64,000 nt of DNA from Gonium pectorale (Eukaryota > Chlorophyta > Chlorophyceae > Chlamydomonadales > Volvocaceae): assembly GCA_001584585.1 (NCBI GenBank), contig LSYV01000010.1, positions 2,763,438 to 2,827,437 on the forward strand, read 5' to 3'. Positions 22,494 to 33,282 of this stretch are shown here, piece after piece (position 1 is the stretch's first letter; each line of letters begins with the position of its first letter). A program made the position numbers and the translations under genes. Below the pieces are notes generated by a model that saw only the letters and a list, made by a program, of their open reading frames with translations, had not been told where the DNA came from and did not search any database.

Positions 22494-25400
22494 GGAGCAA
22501 GGCGCCTCACAGCTCGCAAGGTTGTTTGCGAGGCCGTTGCCCATGGGTCCAGCCTGGAGGGCGCTTGCGGAGCGGCGAATCCTGCAGGAGCGATACGTGT
22601 GGGCGTTCGGACAGATCTTCGGTGCGGTTTACCCTTGTCTCTGGGTCGTGCGAGGCAGCGCAATAATAAATAGGCCCCCATGGCCATCCCGTCGTCGCGC
22701 GCACGTCACCTTAGTACAACGCCGATCTGGTGCACAATGTCGTGCCGCCGCTAGCGATGTGACCTGAGCAGGGTAGGGTCGGCATGGGAACGGTGCGGGA
22801 GCGCCGTCTCACGAGCGCTCTGCAGGCTGTAGCTTGTGCTCGTACGGTTGCCCTTTGAGGAGGGTGCATGGCGGGCTGCATGTCTCCAGCTACTAATTCC
22901 CGGCTAGTTGTGCCTGGCAGGACGTCGGCGGCGCGCAGCAGGTGCAAAAGCGGAGTATTTCATGGCCGATGTAGCGTGCGAGGCATGCTGTGTGCATTGG
23001 TGACAGACGGCTGTCGCTGGATCCGGCCAGCAAGATCACAACATCCGCGCACATACACGCCTCAGCACCGCCGTCCTTTCCCTCGCGCGCAACACTGCTG
23101 CTGTGCCGGGCTACTGTATGTGGCTAGCATGAGCCCTTGTACTCCCCCTCGCAAGATGCGAGCTTTGCAGGCGGTTGCTGCGTCGGATGTCGTATGCCAA
23201 TTATAAAGCTCAAGGACGCACGTGCGTCGGTCTGCTTCACTACGTACAGGAAGGATGCGCAGTGCAAGGCCATGTTGCACGCAATTCGGAATACCGGTGT
23301 ACGGTGTGGTAGGATGGATGGTAACGCCGGGTCACAAATGTTGGACACAGTTGCGGCAAGTTCAGCATGTTCATGACGACAGAATCGAGAGACAGGCGCC
23401 TGTGGTCCTTGTGGCGGAGGAGGGAGGGTGGTACAGAGGGCCCTTGGGCCGGACGGCGGGTGGATAGCGAGATCAATGGTGAGACTTCATTTGCAGAGTA
23501 TCCCGGCTCCAACAACTCGGGACGTGCTTACAGTGTCTTTTGTATGATTCCATAGCTTGGGACAGCTTTTGCTGTGAGAAAACGTGTGATGGTCATAAAA
23601 AGCGGCAATTTGCTTTGGTGTGTATGTCCATGATTCCGTGAAAAGGTGACGGTGTTTCTGCCGTCTGGGCCTTTAAACCAGTGTCAGCCCGCGTGAGTGT
23701 ACAGTCCGGTCATTCTGCCTCCTATCTTGACCTGTTCGTGCATAGCGCTTCTTGGGTATATAGTAGCCTCTCTCTATACGCACGCTCTGAGTGGGATTGT
23801 GGATGTGGTGTATGGATGGGGCAGTTGACGTTCGGCAGGACGGCATGCCAATCCTGGCATAGTACCACAGATCGGGGACGATCTCAGTGCCCCGTTTCCC
23901 CCCGGCTTACATGGACGCCTTGTACACAATGCCCATGCAGCCCCTCGCGCGCGCCGGACCGTGGGCGGTGCGGGAAAGCAATAAAATGCGCCCTTGCTTT
24001 TGCATTTGGTGCTTGACTCGTCGGGCTCCGCAACGAGCGTCCTGTGCTATCGGCTTCAACGCGTGGGTGAATGGGCGCCTGGGTGAAGGCTGTTGTGTCG
24101 CTCTCGCCGGACGAGGCGATGGTTGCAATGCCGAGAGTTCAGGGAATGAGGTGAAGCTGAGAACGAGTATGTAACCTTTCGCGCGAAGTGAAGGCCTGAA
24201 GAGAAAGAGGGAGACGTGGTAAAGGCTAGAATCCGGGCGGCATGGTATACGGTAGGGGTTTCCAGCCTGGGCAGGGCCCCGCATCCTAGTGCGTGACGGC
24301 CTAGCAGTGGCAGGGGAGCGAGGCGTGGTCGGGTTTTCGTGCAGCTAACTTTCGCCAACGGCTTACACGCTGGGAGGCTTGGACCAAGCGCTCGGACATT
24401 TCTAGCACCCCTTCATCGAATCCAAATGTCCCGTTCATGTGCCTCTGCAAAACACTTGGTCGCCGTGCAAAGACAGCGATGGCAGAGGAAGGGCCTCCTC
24501 AGCTTGGTGCGGGCTGTGGTTCTCCGTGCTGCCCGTAAAAAAGAGAACTAGAAACGGGGAAGCCGGAGTCGCATCACCCTTGCGCGAGGCACCAAAAGAA
24601 TCCGCAAGATGCCCAGCCCTGCTGTTGCCAGGCTGTGCTCTGTGCTACCGTCAGCAGCAGCCTGCCCGCTGCCGGTGAAAGCCTGTGCAATCCCCAGCTT
24701 CTGCTCGCGGATCCGGCCGAGCGGACGCCACGGCGTAGCCTACACGGTCTAGATGGTCGGCGTCATTGTGCCGCGTTGGCACAGGCAAACCAAGCAGGTT
24801 GCAGGCGCCTCCGTGCAAAGGCTGCGCCTCTCCGGCCTTGTGTTCCGCTGTTCCGCTGCTGCGCACCGTGTGCCGTTCCAATGTCCCCTCCTGCGCCGTG
24901 TGCGCCTCATGCATTTGCCTCAGACATTACAGCAGGTTAGCTTTGCTACACTATCTTGCGCCGAATCGCAAAACCGCGCTGGTAGTAAACGAGCGTTCAG
25001 TGAGAGCGGCCTGGCTGGGAAGTGTGGGCGTGAGCGTGGGATACCCTCAACCCGTCCTTCCACCGCGCATGGGCTCGGGTGCGGCGTCCCTGGCCATCAG
25101 GTTGCCGGGCCTTAACTTTGGTGGTTGGCCCAACCCGGCCCAGACCGGCCGTGCGGCTGTCGTCGGAGGGCTGGGGCGCACTTCGCGGCAGCTGTTATCA
25201 TTCTGATTGCCCTAAAGAGAGAAGCTGTATAGATCTCAATGTTGCATGATACGATTGAAGGCCTGGTCGTATAGAAAAAGAAGGGGAAAGAGGGCGCGGA
25301 TCGAAGGTGGAACCCGCCGTTCCGTCATTTTGCAGTATCAGTTACACATTGCGCATTACTGGAAGAATCACTTACGAAGGCCAACGGCAAGCTGGGGCCC

Positions 25401-25586
25401 CAGGCAGTGCGGCCCGCCACCTTGCGCCCCTCTCCTGCTATTCACGGGCACTTCCCGCCGCATTACTACACAGCCCGTGCTCTTGTCACACTTCCCGGCC
25501 GACTGCGGCCTCGCCGCCACACCGTGCCGCAGCCCCCATCGGCCCTCCCCATCCCCACCATTGCCACACCCGCACCCGACCCCACC
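22494..25586. other. Long region without a recognisable gene
   Basis: About 3.1 kb between the Pumilio stop and the peptidyl-tRNA hydrolase start. Its first part is probably a long Pumilio 3' UTR. Open frames reach 146 codons (24766-25206 on +) but have no family motif and their composition resembles the other frames. I see no tRNA-like or other structured RNA. The final 300 bases should hold the promoter of the next gene. Confidence 0.4.
24170..24174 (+). terminator. Candidate polyadenylation signal TGTAA (Pumilio gene)
   Basis: The first TGTAA I find downstream of the Pumilio stop, implying a 3' UTR of about 1.7 kb. That is long but not unusual for Pumilio mRNAs. A nearer non-canonical signal cannot be excluded. 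Confidence 0.3.
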
Positions 25587-26380
25587 ATGCCCGGCCTGGC
25601 TCTAGTGCTCCTGGACTCGCTCCTAAAGGTCGCGGGTGGCGTCGCAATCGGCTGGCTTCTCCGCGACGCGTCCCAGAGGGGCCATGGTGACGACAAGAAG
25701 AGCGGAAAGAAAGGCAGCGGGGGCAAATCCGGCCGTCGCGCCGGCGCCGCAGCTGCCGCAGGCTCGTCGGGCCCGGTCCCGCGGCCCAAGGAGGAGTTGA
25801 AGATGGTGCTTTGCGTGAACATGAGCCTCAAGATGGGCACCGGCAAGGTTGGCGCCCAGTGCGCCCACGCCGCCGTGGGCGTGCTGTGGTCGCACTACAG
25901 CAGTCACAGTACAGCGATACGGCAGTGGGAGATGTACGGCCAGCCGAAGATTGCCCTCAAGGTCAGACGGGACGCAGCGCGATAAGTGGGACGTGGCATG
26001 GCGGGCGTTGGGGTGGAGCGCTACGGGATGCACGGCGGGGCGCAGTTAAGATGGCAGCAGGGACTTTGCGGAAAAGGTCAGGGATCTGGATAGGATGAAC
26101 ATGTTGCCATTGTACTCCGCGGTGGCGTGTCCACTCGACACCTGCTTTGGCCCCGCCTTCCTGCGCCCGTGCACTTCACTGCCACATTGTGTTGTAGGTT
26201 TCCGACGAAGCTGAGATGGCGGAGCTTCAGGCAAAGGCCGCCTCCCTCAACATGCCGTCGTACATCGTCCATGACGCGGGCCGCACCCAGATCGCCGCCG
26301 GCAGCCAGACGGTGCTGGCCATCGGGCCCGCGCCCAAGTCGGCCCTTGACACCGTCACCGGCCACCTCAAGCTGCTGTGA
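25587..26380 (+). CDS. PTH2: Peptidyl-tRNA hydrolase 2 (PTH2)
   Basis: Releases peptidyl groups from tRNAs dropped from the ribosome. Exons 25587-25961 and 26198-26380 (phase 0) give 185 aa, close to human PTRH2 (179). Residues 1-24 form a hydrophobic segment ([11 protein letters not shown], then VAIGWLL) that probably anchors the protein in a membrane, as in the human mitochondrial form. A Lys/Gly/Ala-rich linker follows. The catalytic domain has [30 protein letters not shown], then [21 protein letters not shown] and VTGHLKLL at the C terminus, all family signatures. The usual RxDLKM reads VNMSLKM here, so a conserved Asp in that strand is replaced by Ser. The start context is CACCATGC. The identity is secure; the membrane is inferred. 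Confidence 0.93.
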
Positions 26381-26628
26381 CCGGGGTGCGATGGGTGACG
26401 TGCTCAGGGCATTGCAGCGGGGAGCAGAACAGGCGCAAGCAGGCAGACAGGCAGGCATACTAGCCGGCCAAGCTGCTGTGGAGTTGCTGTTGATGGGAGC
26501 CGGGCCGGACGTGGGAAGGACAGTGGGTGAAGCGGGGCCGGACAGACCGCAGGTGGAGCGGGGGGGGGGGCGGGGAGTGGGGGCCGGGGGGGGGGGAATG
26601 GACGGGGGACGATTTGGAAGGTGAAAAG

Positions 26629-26633
26629 TGTAA
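26629..26633 (+). terminator. Candidate polyadenylation signal TGTAA of PTH2
   Basis: TGTAA lies 249 bases past the PTH2 stop, after a G-rich stretch; a typical position for an algal 3' UTR signal. Confidence 0.6.
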
Positions 26634-28570
26634 TGTGTGAGGGTGGGCCGCGATCGGGAGCTCCGTAGCCCTCATTCACATCCCTTTTGAGGGGAAGGCC
26701 GTTGAGTATTTCTCTCGGCAGCGGTTTTCGCACGGTAGTGGTTTTCAGGGACGGCGGCTGCGGCTGCGACCGCATGAATCGTGTCGAAGCGCGCGTTGGG
26801 GTGGTCTTGCAATCTGTCGCCAGTATGATGCAGCATGCCTTTGTTGGCATGCCCTATCGGACACACACGCAGTGCCGTACGTACGTATCTACGGAAGTAG
26901 TGTCTTTGCACTGTGCTGTGATTAGCCCTCGTTGCGATGTACGGTTAGTGCCCGTGCCACCCCTGTGGGCGCTGGGCGGGCCTTGCGCTCGGAGTGGCCA
27001 CCGTTTGCATCTTGCAGCGTGTGCCACGACGGCGAACTTGGGCGCGAGCGCGCTGAGGCCCTGTTCTTCTCGGTACCGGGCCGGGTGATACGCCGCGCGC
27101 ATGCTATCGTACAGACGTACACCTCGCACACTGGATTTATGGGAGCATGGAACATGAATGGTTACGGCTTGCGGTTAGCAGTAATGCGCCCTCGACGGCA
27201 GTGACGCGTACGCACAGGGCTTGGCGGCGCATATGGGCTTTCCGTCGGATGCCCGGTCCTGGGATGCCCGGTCCTGGGATGCCCGGTCCTGGGATGCCCG
27301 GTCCTGGGATGCCCGGTCCTGGGATGCCCGGTCCTGGGATGCCCGGTCCTGGGATGCCCGGTCCTGGGATGCCCGGTCCTGGGATGCCCGGCTCGGGCCC
27401 ACCTGCAAAACACTTCTGAGCACCTCAACAGCCCTCTCCTTTCCCTCCTCGGGCGTACGGGCCATCGATCGGTCTCCGCCATGCCAAACAGGAGAACAGA
27501 GACAGGGGAAGCTACCTTCTTGGCGCGCGTGCCCACCTCACATTCCATGTCGTATTAGTTGTTAATACACGCCCGAATGTTCGACGACGTTGCTAGTAGG
27601 GCGCCGGGCAGCTTTCCCTTTTTTTCGCACAAGGCATGGCGGGCGAAGGAGACGAACGGACGGGACCTTCCCGGTTCGGGCCATCGGGAACACCACCAGG
27701 TGACCAGTAGAGGGGGTAGGCCCGGTGGGCGCTGTGGTCGACGTTGTCACCAGCCCATCGGCGTCCAGCGGTACTACACCCGGGGGCGCCCAGCTAGCCG
27801 TCCCGGACCGCCGAGCGGCGTGGTACAGACCTTGAGAGGACGACATGCCCTGTCAGCCCACCTCTTGCGCCGCTCTCCGCTTTCCCGCGCTCCCCAATCC
27901 GCGGCCCATCGCCGCCCTACCATGTACCCGCCGACTCCATAAGACGACACAACACGCCGACGCCTCGCCCCACATTCGCTCTCCCGTCGCCATTGTCAGC
28001 AGACGAGAGACGACTCGGGGGTCGGGGCTGGCATCGCCGCCAGCCTCCAGCCGCGCCGCCGCCAGCAGGACACATAGCAATGGACCCGCCCCGCAGATGC
28101 ATGGGCGGCACCTGTCAAGCGCACCGCGGACGGCATGCCCACGCGCGCTCGTGGCCGGGCCCTGGAAGCTTACGCCGAAGCCCCGAGGGTGCGGCATGAG
28201 CGTCACGTGAGCATGTCGTGCCGCACCTGATCGAGCGCCCCTTATGCCGTACCATTGTACGGAACGCCAGGGAGCCGCCGTCTGTTGTTTCCACCCACCC
28301 AAGCAAGCCGCTCACTATTGGCACTGAACGAGTCCGGAGAGCACACGCCTGACTGACTTCCGTTCCTGGCAAATTCCTGTATGTAGTGCAAGAGTCGCTG
28401 ATGGCCAGCCCGATGATGGCCAGCCCGAGCAGCGCCCCCATTTGCCAATGGCGGAACGTCCACACGCGCCCAGCTCCGCCAGCCCCTCGCCTTCGCCCGT
28501 CGGTCCTGTAAGCCTGTCAGGTTGGGGTTGCCCCCGGGGTCATCAGCGCCAAGACGCTGTTCGCTGCGGT
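26634..28570. other. Intergenic region between convergent PTH2 and monooxygenase genes
   Basis: Holds the 3' UTR of the minus-strand monooxygenase gene and spacer DNA, including the 15-bp minisatellite at 27248. Open frames here are short and conflict with each other, and none has a recognised motif. No TTACA (TGTAA on the minus strand) was found to mark the poly(A) site of the minus-strand gene. Confidence 0.4.
27248..27397 (+). repeat. 15-bp minisatellite, nine perfect units plus one diverged
   Basis: Unit GATGCCCGGTCCTGG is repeated head to tail nine times (27248-27382) without a visible change; a tenth copy reads GATGCCCGGCTCGGG. The period is a multiple of three, so frames stay open on both strands (a Met-Pro-Gly-Pro-Gly pattern in one). 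No splice sites, start context or neighbouring coding sequence support translation. Confidence 0.9.
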
Positions 28571-31500
28571 TTACGCTGGCGCCGAAGCCGCGATGACAGC
28601 CGGGGCCACAGCCGCGTGCGCCCCCTCCGCTGCCTTCAGCGCCGCCAAGCGCTGCCCCACCACCACCCGCACCACCCGCCGCGACCACTCTAGGGCAGCC
28701 TCCACGCTGGCAGGCTGCTCCTCCTCGCCACCCGCCGGCAGCACGTCGCGCGGGTGCCACAGCGGCTCAAAGGCTGCGCCCATGATCGCCGGCATGCGCC
28801 TCGCAAAGGGCGGCGCGGTGTCCCCCAGGATAGCCGCCACACGGGGCTGTCGCAGCGCCTCCCATTCGGCGAAGACCTGCATTCGGGGATGAACGGTTGG
28901 CGGTTGGCGGTTGGCGGGTGGCGGGTGGCGGGTGGCGGGTGGCGGGTGGCGGGTGGCGGGTGGCGGGTGGCGGGTGGCGGGTGGCGGTGGATACGGTGAT
29001 GGAAACAGAGCGCGGAATCAAGGGCAGCGCACCCTTGACGGGGACGGCACCCGCGCGGGGCGGATGCAGCGCGCCCGCATTGGCTGCCATGGTGAAAGAG
29101 ATTGGCGGCTGTGAACGAGGCTCTTGCTTTGTGCTCCTGTACCCTGAATGAAAAAAGAAGAGGAATCTGCGAGGAAAGAGGGAGCCCGCCTCTACGGTCA
29201 TACACACCCGAAGGCGCAGAGATTGGCGGCTGTGAACGAGGCCCTGCTGTACGCTCCCACTCTTGAGAGTTTAGGGGTGTCTTCATAACTTCCTCCTGCC
29301 GGTACTGGCGGCATCAGCGGGCTGGCAGGCGGAGGGTCTCCTCACACACGGGGAAGGACGGGACACGGCCAGCGGCCTGCGCTTTTGCTACTCTTACTCC
29401 CTGCCACGCGCCAATCTCTCTTACCATTCCTCCTTCGCCCTTGCCCCCGCCCCCTTCGCCGCACCTGCGGGCCCAGCCGCCCGCCGTGGCTCCGCGCCAC
29501 CGCGCCCAGGACCGCCGCGTCCTCCAACGCCAGGTTCAGCCCCTGGCCGTCCGGGGGCCCCGCGTGGGCCGCGTCGCCCAGCAGCACGCAGCAGCCGAAC
29601 GCCCAGGCGCCCTGCAATAGGGGAGACAGGGTGTGGGCGCCGGGGTTGCAAGTGGAAGAGCTTCAGTTCGGGTGTATGCGGAGTGAGAAGCGGAGGATGA
29701 TGGAGAGGCGATGCATTGGACTCTGGTCCGAGCTCACACGCTGGAAGCAGGCAGGCGCAGCTTCCCAAGGGCAGAGCGCGGCAGCCGGGAGCCCTGGAAC
29801 GAGCATGAGCAGCGCATGGGAGGGCTTGGGGAGCCAGGTCGAACTCCCGGTCAAACCGACCCACCAGAACAACACGTACGGTACGGTGACCATTGGCCTG
29901 CGTCCGGGTCGCCTTGTATTCCTCGACAGGGTGCAGCCCAGCATACCCGCTCCCCAATCCCACGGCGTATCGTGCCAAGCCCCGCCGCCCCGCCTTTGTG
30001 TACCTTGCTTGTACCCCTCGGCGGTTGGGGCGCCCGTGCAGCCCGTGCTGGGTGACCCGCTTTCGTGGACCAGATTCACGCCCAGCAGGGCCAAGAATCA
30101 ACAAAACAACTTACACGATTGTAGCCGTCAATCGCCCAGTCAACAGCCAACCAGCCCATGAACCATGTAAAAGTCTTGCGATCTTACGGTGTGAGGCCTG
30201 ACCGCACCTGCTTGTACCCCTCGATGGGGTGCATGTGCAACCCGTGCTCCGTGACCCGATCCGGGGGTGTGGCGGCCAGCAGGGCGCGCACGTCGGCGGG
30301 GAGGCTCGAGAACACCGCCAGGGCGCGGCTGAGGGCCAGGGGGCCGCTCAGGCCTGCGCAGTGGGGAGGGATTCGAGGAAGGCGGTCGAGGCTGGAGGGG
30401 GAAGGTACGGGACTGGGGGCCAGGGTCATGGGCAGCTGAGAGTCAGGGGAACACTGGGCGGGCCGCCTAGTCCCCCGGGGGACAGGCCAGAGGCCACAGG
30501 CGTGAGGGATACAGCACGCAGTCATGCGGCGTGCGGAAGAGGGGGGGTCTGCGGCGTGGTCAGATAAGCGGCTCATCGCTGCCCTCTTAGTTTCTTTGAC
30601 TCTTTTGAATTTTCCTGACTCGGACTGCCGCCACCATCGCCGCTGCCGGCAGCGCACGCCTTTGCGCCGCTCTGTGCTCCCCGATGCGCCGCAACCGGCA
30701 ACCGCTTGCCGACCCCGTGGTGCGCTCGCGCCTCCTTTGCCCCCGCCCCCTTCCCTCCCTCTCCTAAGCGCCTTCTCCCCTGCGCCTGCTGGCACTGCAC
30801 TGCACTGGTTGGCCGGTCTTTTGGGGGGCGGGACGAACGCCACATGTCTTGCTCTGTACCCGCCCGCCCTATTGGAAACGTCGCGCCTTCGGGCGTGTAT
30901 GGCCGTCGAGGCGGGCTCCCTCTTTCTGTGCAGGTTTCTCCCTTTTTTGCACTGCGCCCCCCGTTCTTCGGCTCCCTTCCGCAGGCCCCACCTCCGCTTG
31001 CCAGCCCCGGCGGGGGGTACTCGATCCCCGCCGCCGCAAGGTCGGCCACAGGGGCCTGAAGGTACCAGGCGCCGATTCCGTGGCTTTCGCCGCCTCCTGC
31101 GCCTCCTTTGCCGTCGCCCTCTCGGAAGATCAACAGCATCAGGCGTTCTGTGGGGTCGAAACCGCTGGACCACCTGTCGCGGCATAGGAGGGGGCGGACT
31201 GGGGCTTGCTCTCCGCATGGCGGCTGAAGCAGCCTACAGCCATGAACACCTCGCTGACAGCGGTCGGCGGGAGCTCACAGTCGCTCCGGCCCGGGCCCGG
31301 ACTTGGGTCAACCAACTTATCTGCCGTGAGAACACGACACTTAACGTTGTACAACACGGGAAAATTTACATGTACTTCGCCCCGGTAACAGCAGTAGTGA
31401 TACGCAGCGCGCTCTTCGCTGCCACCTGTGCGAAGCGGTTCGCGCGGAGGTCGAGGCCAGCGCAGCCGGCAGCGGCACGGCGCCCGCCGCCGCCATCAGC

Positions 31501-33282
31501 CCTTCCGGGAAGGAGCCCCGCCAGCAGACGCGACCGCTGAAGGCCGGCGCGCCGCCGTCCCCCAACAGCCGCCGCACGCGGCTGAAGTAACCGTCAGCGC
31601 CAATGACCACCTTGGCGCGGACCAACAGTTCCTCGGCGACGGTGCCGGCGGTGCCGACAGCGGAGGCGGAGGAGCTGTTGCCGCTAGCTGCCGTGTTGGC
31701 ACGGACGGGTCCGGCGGCGGTGGCAGCGGCGGCGGCGGTGGTGGTGGCGGCGATGCGGCGCAGTGTCAGGAGGTAGCGGTGCGGTTGGAGCGCCAGAGGG
31801 CCGTCTGGCTGGTCACCGCTGTTGTCCGCAGACGACGCTGACGGCGGTGGCAGCGGCAGCAGCGCACAGTCCACGAGGCGGCAGCCGGGCTGCAGCACAC
31901 CTGCGGCGGCAGTGATGGCAGCAGCCAGACGCAGCCAGCGGCGAGCAGCATGGAGGGCGTCCGCTGACGAAGCCCGGGGGTGCGAAGAATGCAACACAAG
32001 GAACTCACCCGTCGCAGAGCGTCGACCGCAGGTCGCAGGCCTGTCTGCGGCCGACGGCTGCTTCGGAACCTCCCATTACAGGTAGCACGCCCATCGCTTC
32101 GCGTTGGCATTTGCTTAAGGGTTCACCGACCTCTCAGCATCTCCGGGCTGCCCATTGCAGCCCGCCCCGCCCCAAACGGCGACAGCAGGAGCCTCCGGTG
32201 CCGAGCCGCCCTGCTCAATTCCCCCCCTCCCGCGGCCCGAGCCCGACCTCCTTCCAACAAGCACATCGGCCGCCATCCCCCCGCCTACCTTCCGGCAGCA
32301 ACTCCGCCAGCGCGGTTCGCACGTCGTTCCAGTACACCATCGTGGAGGTGTGCCCCGCGGCCTCCAGCCGAGCCTCATGGTCGATGACAAAGGGCGGGGA
32401 AACTTCGCGCGGCGCGCCCGTCAGCGGGTCATGCAGCACCTGCCTGGAGCTGTAGTTGCCGGAGGCGTACAGCCTGCCAGCAGGGGAAAAGGCAATGCCG
32501 GCACAAAGACGGAGCCGGCGGGACACGCTTTGGTGTTCATACATGTGCATGTGTGTATGAGGGAAAAAAGAGATATATGCAGAGAAAGAGGCAGCCCGAG
32601 AGACGCGGCGTGAGGTGCGCGAGCACCCATGAAGTGCACGCGCGTGTGCTTGCCGTACGGTACGGCCGCACGTGCCCGGCGGCAAGTACCGGCAGCTCTG
32701 CCGCTGGACGGCGGCGCACCGCGGTGCACCTGTGCGCGACCCGCGGGTCGATGGCCTCCAGCGCCCGCATGCCATTGACGTGCAGGCCCACCGCCGCGCC
32801 CGCGTCCGACAGGGCCGCGCTCGTCTCGTACACCTGCCGTACCGGACACGCGGGCCATAGTCTGGCCGTAAGTATGGCCGAGGGGTGCGGGGGTCGCGGG
32901 GCGGAGCACGAGCGCAGCGCACCTTGATGCTGACGGAGGGAGGCAGGACCTTAGCGAGTGCGGCAGCGGCCGCCAGACCCGCGGGACCGCCCCCCACCAC
33001 CGCCACATCTACGTCATGGAAGCTAGCAATGTTAGCATCCAGCAGCTTACTAGGAGCTGCAGCTGCGAGCACAGCAGCCGAGAGCCGGTTTCGATGACCG
33101 CGGCCGAGCGTCGGTCGCTTCACGGTCGCTCGTTGGCGTCGCGTCCGATGTGCAAAGCTGGCTTCGGTGGCGACGGCTGACGCAACCGGCGATCGACATT
33201 GCGGGACCCGCAGCGGAGTGGCGCGCTGCTGCGCTGTGCCCGAGGTTGCTCGGGGCGACAAGCGCTGAAGGGGCAACGGCAT
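28571..33282 (-). CDS. FAD-dependent monooxygenase (aromatic hydroxylase fold), probably plastid-targeted
   Basis: Class A flavoprotein monooxygenase related to zeaxanthin epoxidase, kynurenine 3-monooxygenase and salicylate hydroxylase; the substrate is unknown. Exons on the minus strand, 5' to 3': 33282-32923, 32833-32730, 32473-32289, 31963-31426, 31173-30992, 30353-30208, 29611-29465 and 28876-28571. They sum to 1968 nt (655 aa) with all phases matching. Residues 1 to about 85 are Arg/Ala/Ser/Thr-rich and fit a plastid transit peptide. Motifs in order: Rossmann GGGPAG at 97-102 (DVAVVGGGPAGLAAA); GMRALEAID; the DG motif VVIGADGYFSRVRRLL in exon 4; and the GD motif VLLGDAAHAGPPDGQGLNLALEDA in two halves across exon 7. 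Exon 4 carries Ala/Ser/Thr-rich loops that enlarge the protein beyond the usual 400-450 residues. There is no C-terminal FHA domain, unlike plant zeaxanthin epoxidase. The start ATG is the first in frame; a TTG lies four codons upstream. Confidence 0.85.
28894..28990. repeat. 7-bp microsatellite (GGCGGTT/GGCGGGT)n
   Basis: Tandem 7-mers fill about 97 bases inside the last intron of the monooxygenase gene. The first three units read GGCGGTT and the rest GGCGGGT. The reverse complement of the GGCGGTT form (CCGCCAA) also appears three times near 10980 in an intron of the peroxiredoxin fusion. Confidence 0.85.
29153..30960. repeat. Inverted copies of a ~60-bp intronic repeat
   Basis: The segment at about 29153-29215 is, with a few mismatches, the reverse complement of the segment at about 30887-30950. 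Both contain the core GAGGCGGGCTCCCTCTTTC on one strand or the other. A more diverged third copy is visible near 32545-32605. A 24-bp direct duplication (GATTGGCGGCTGTGAACGAG core) also occurs at about 29098 and 29218. All lie in introns of the monooxygenase gene. Confidence 0.65.
29911..30062 (-). repeat. Decayed duplicates of the end of monooxygenase exon 6
   Basis: Exon 6 (30353-30208) ends with the codons for RVTEHGLHMHPIEGYKQ. In the following intron, about 30062-30005 on the minus strand reads RVTQHGLHGRP and then a frame-shifted GVQ at the GGGGTACAAG match. About 29950-29911 reads LHPVEEYK. Both are in the same orientation as the exon and end near the same splice-site bases. Confidence 0.6.

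Noticed and set aside
24766..25206. A 146-codon + frame between the Pumilio and PTH2 genes
   Set aside because: No recognisable family and Cys/Arg/Ala-rich composition typical of non-coding GC-rich DNA; not supported as a gene.
27248..27397. CRISPR-like array
   Set aside because: The units are contiguous with no spacers, so this is a simple minisatellite, and the DNA is eukaryotic.
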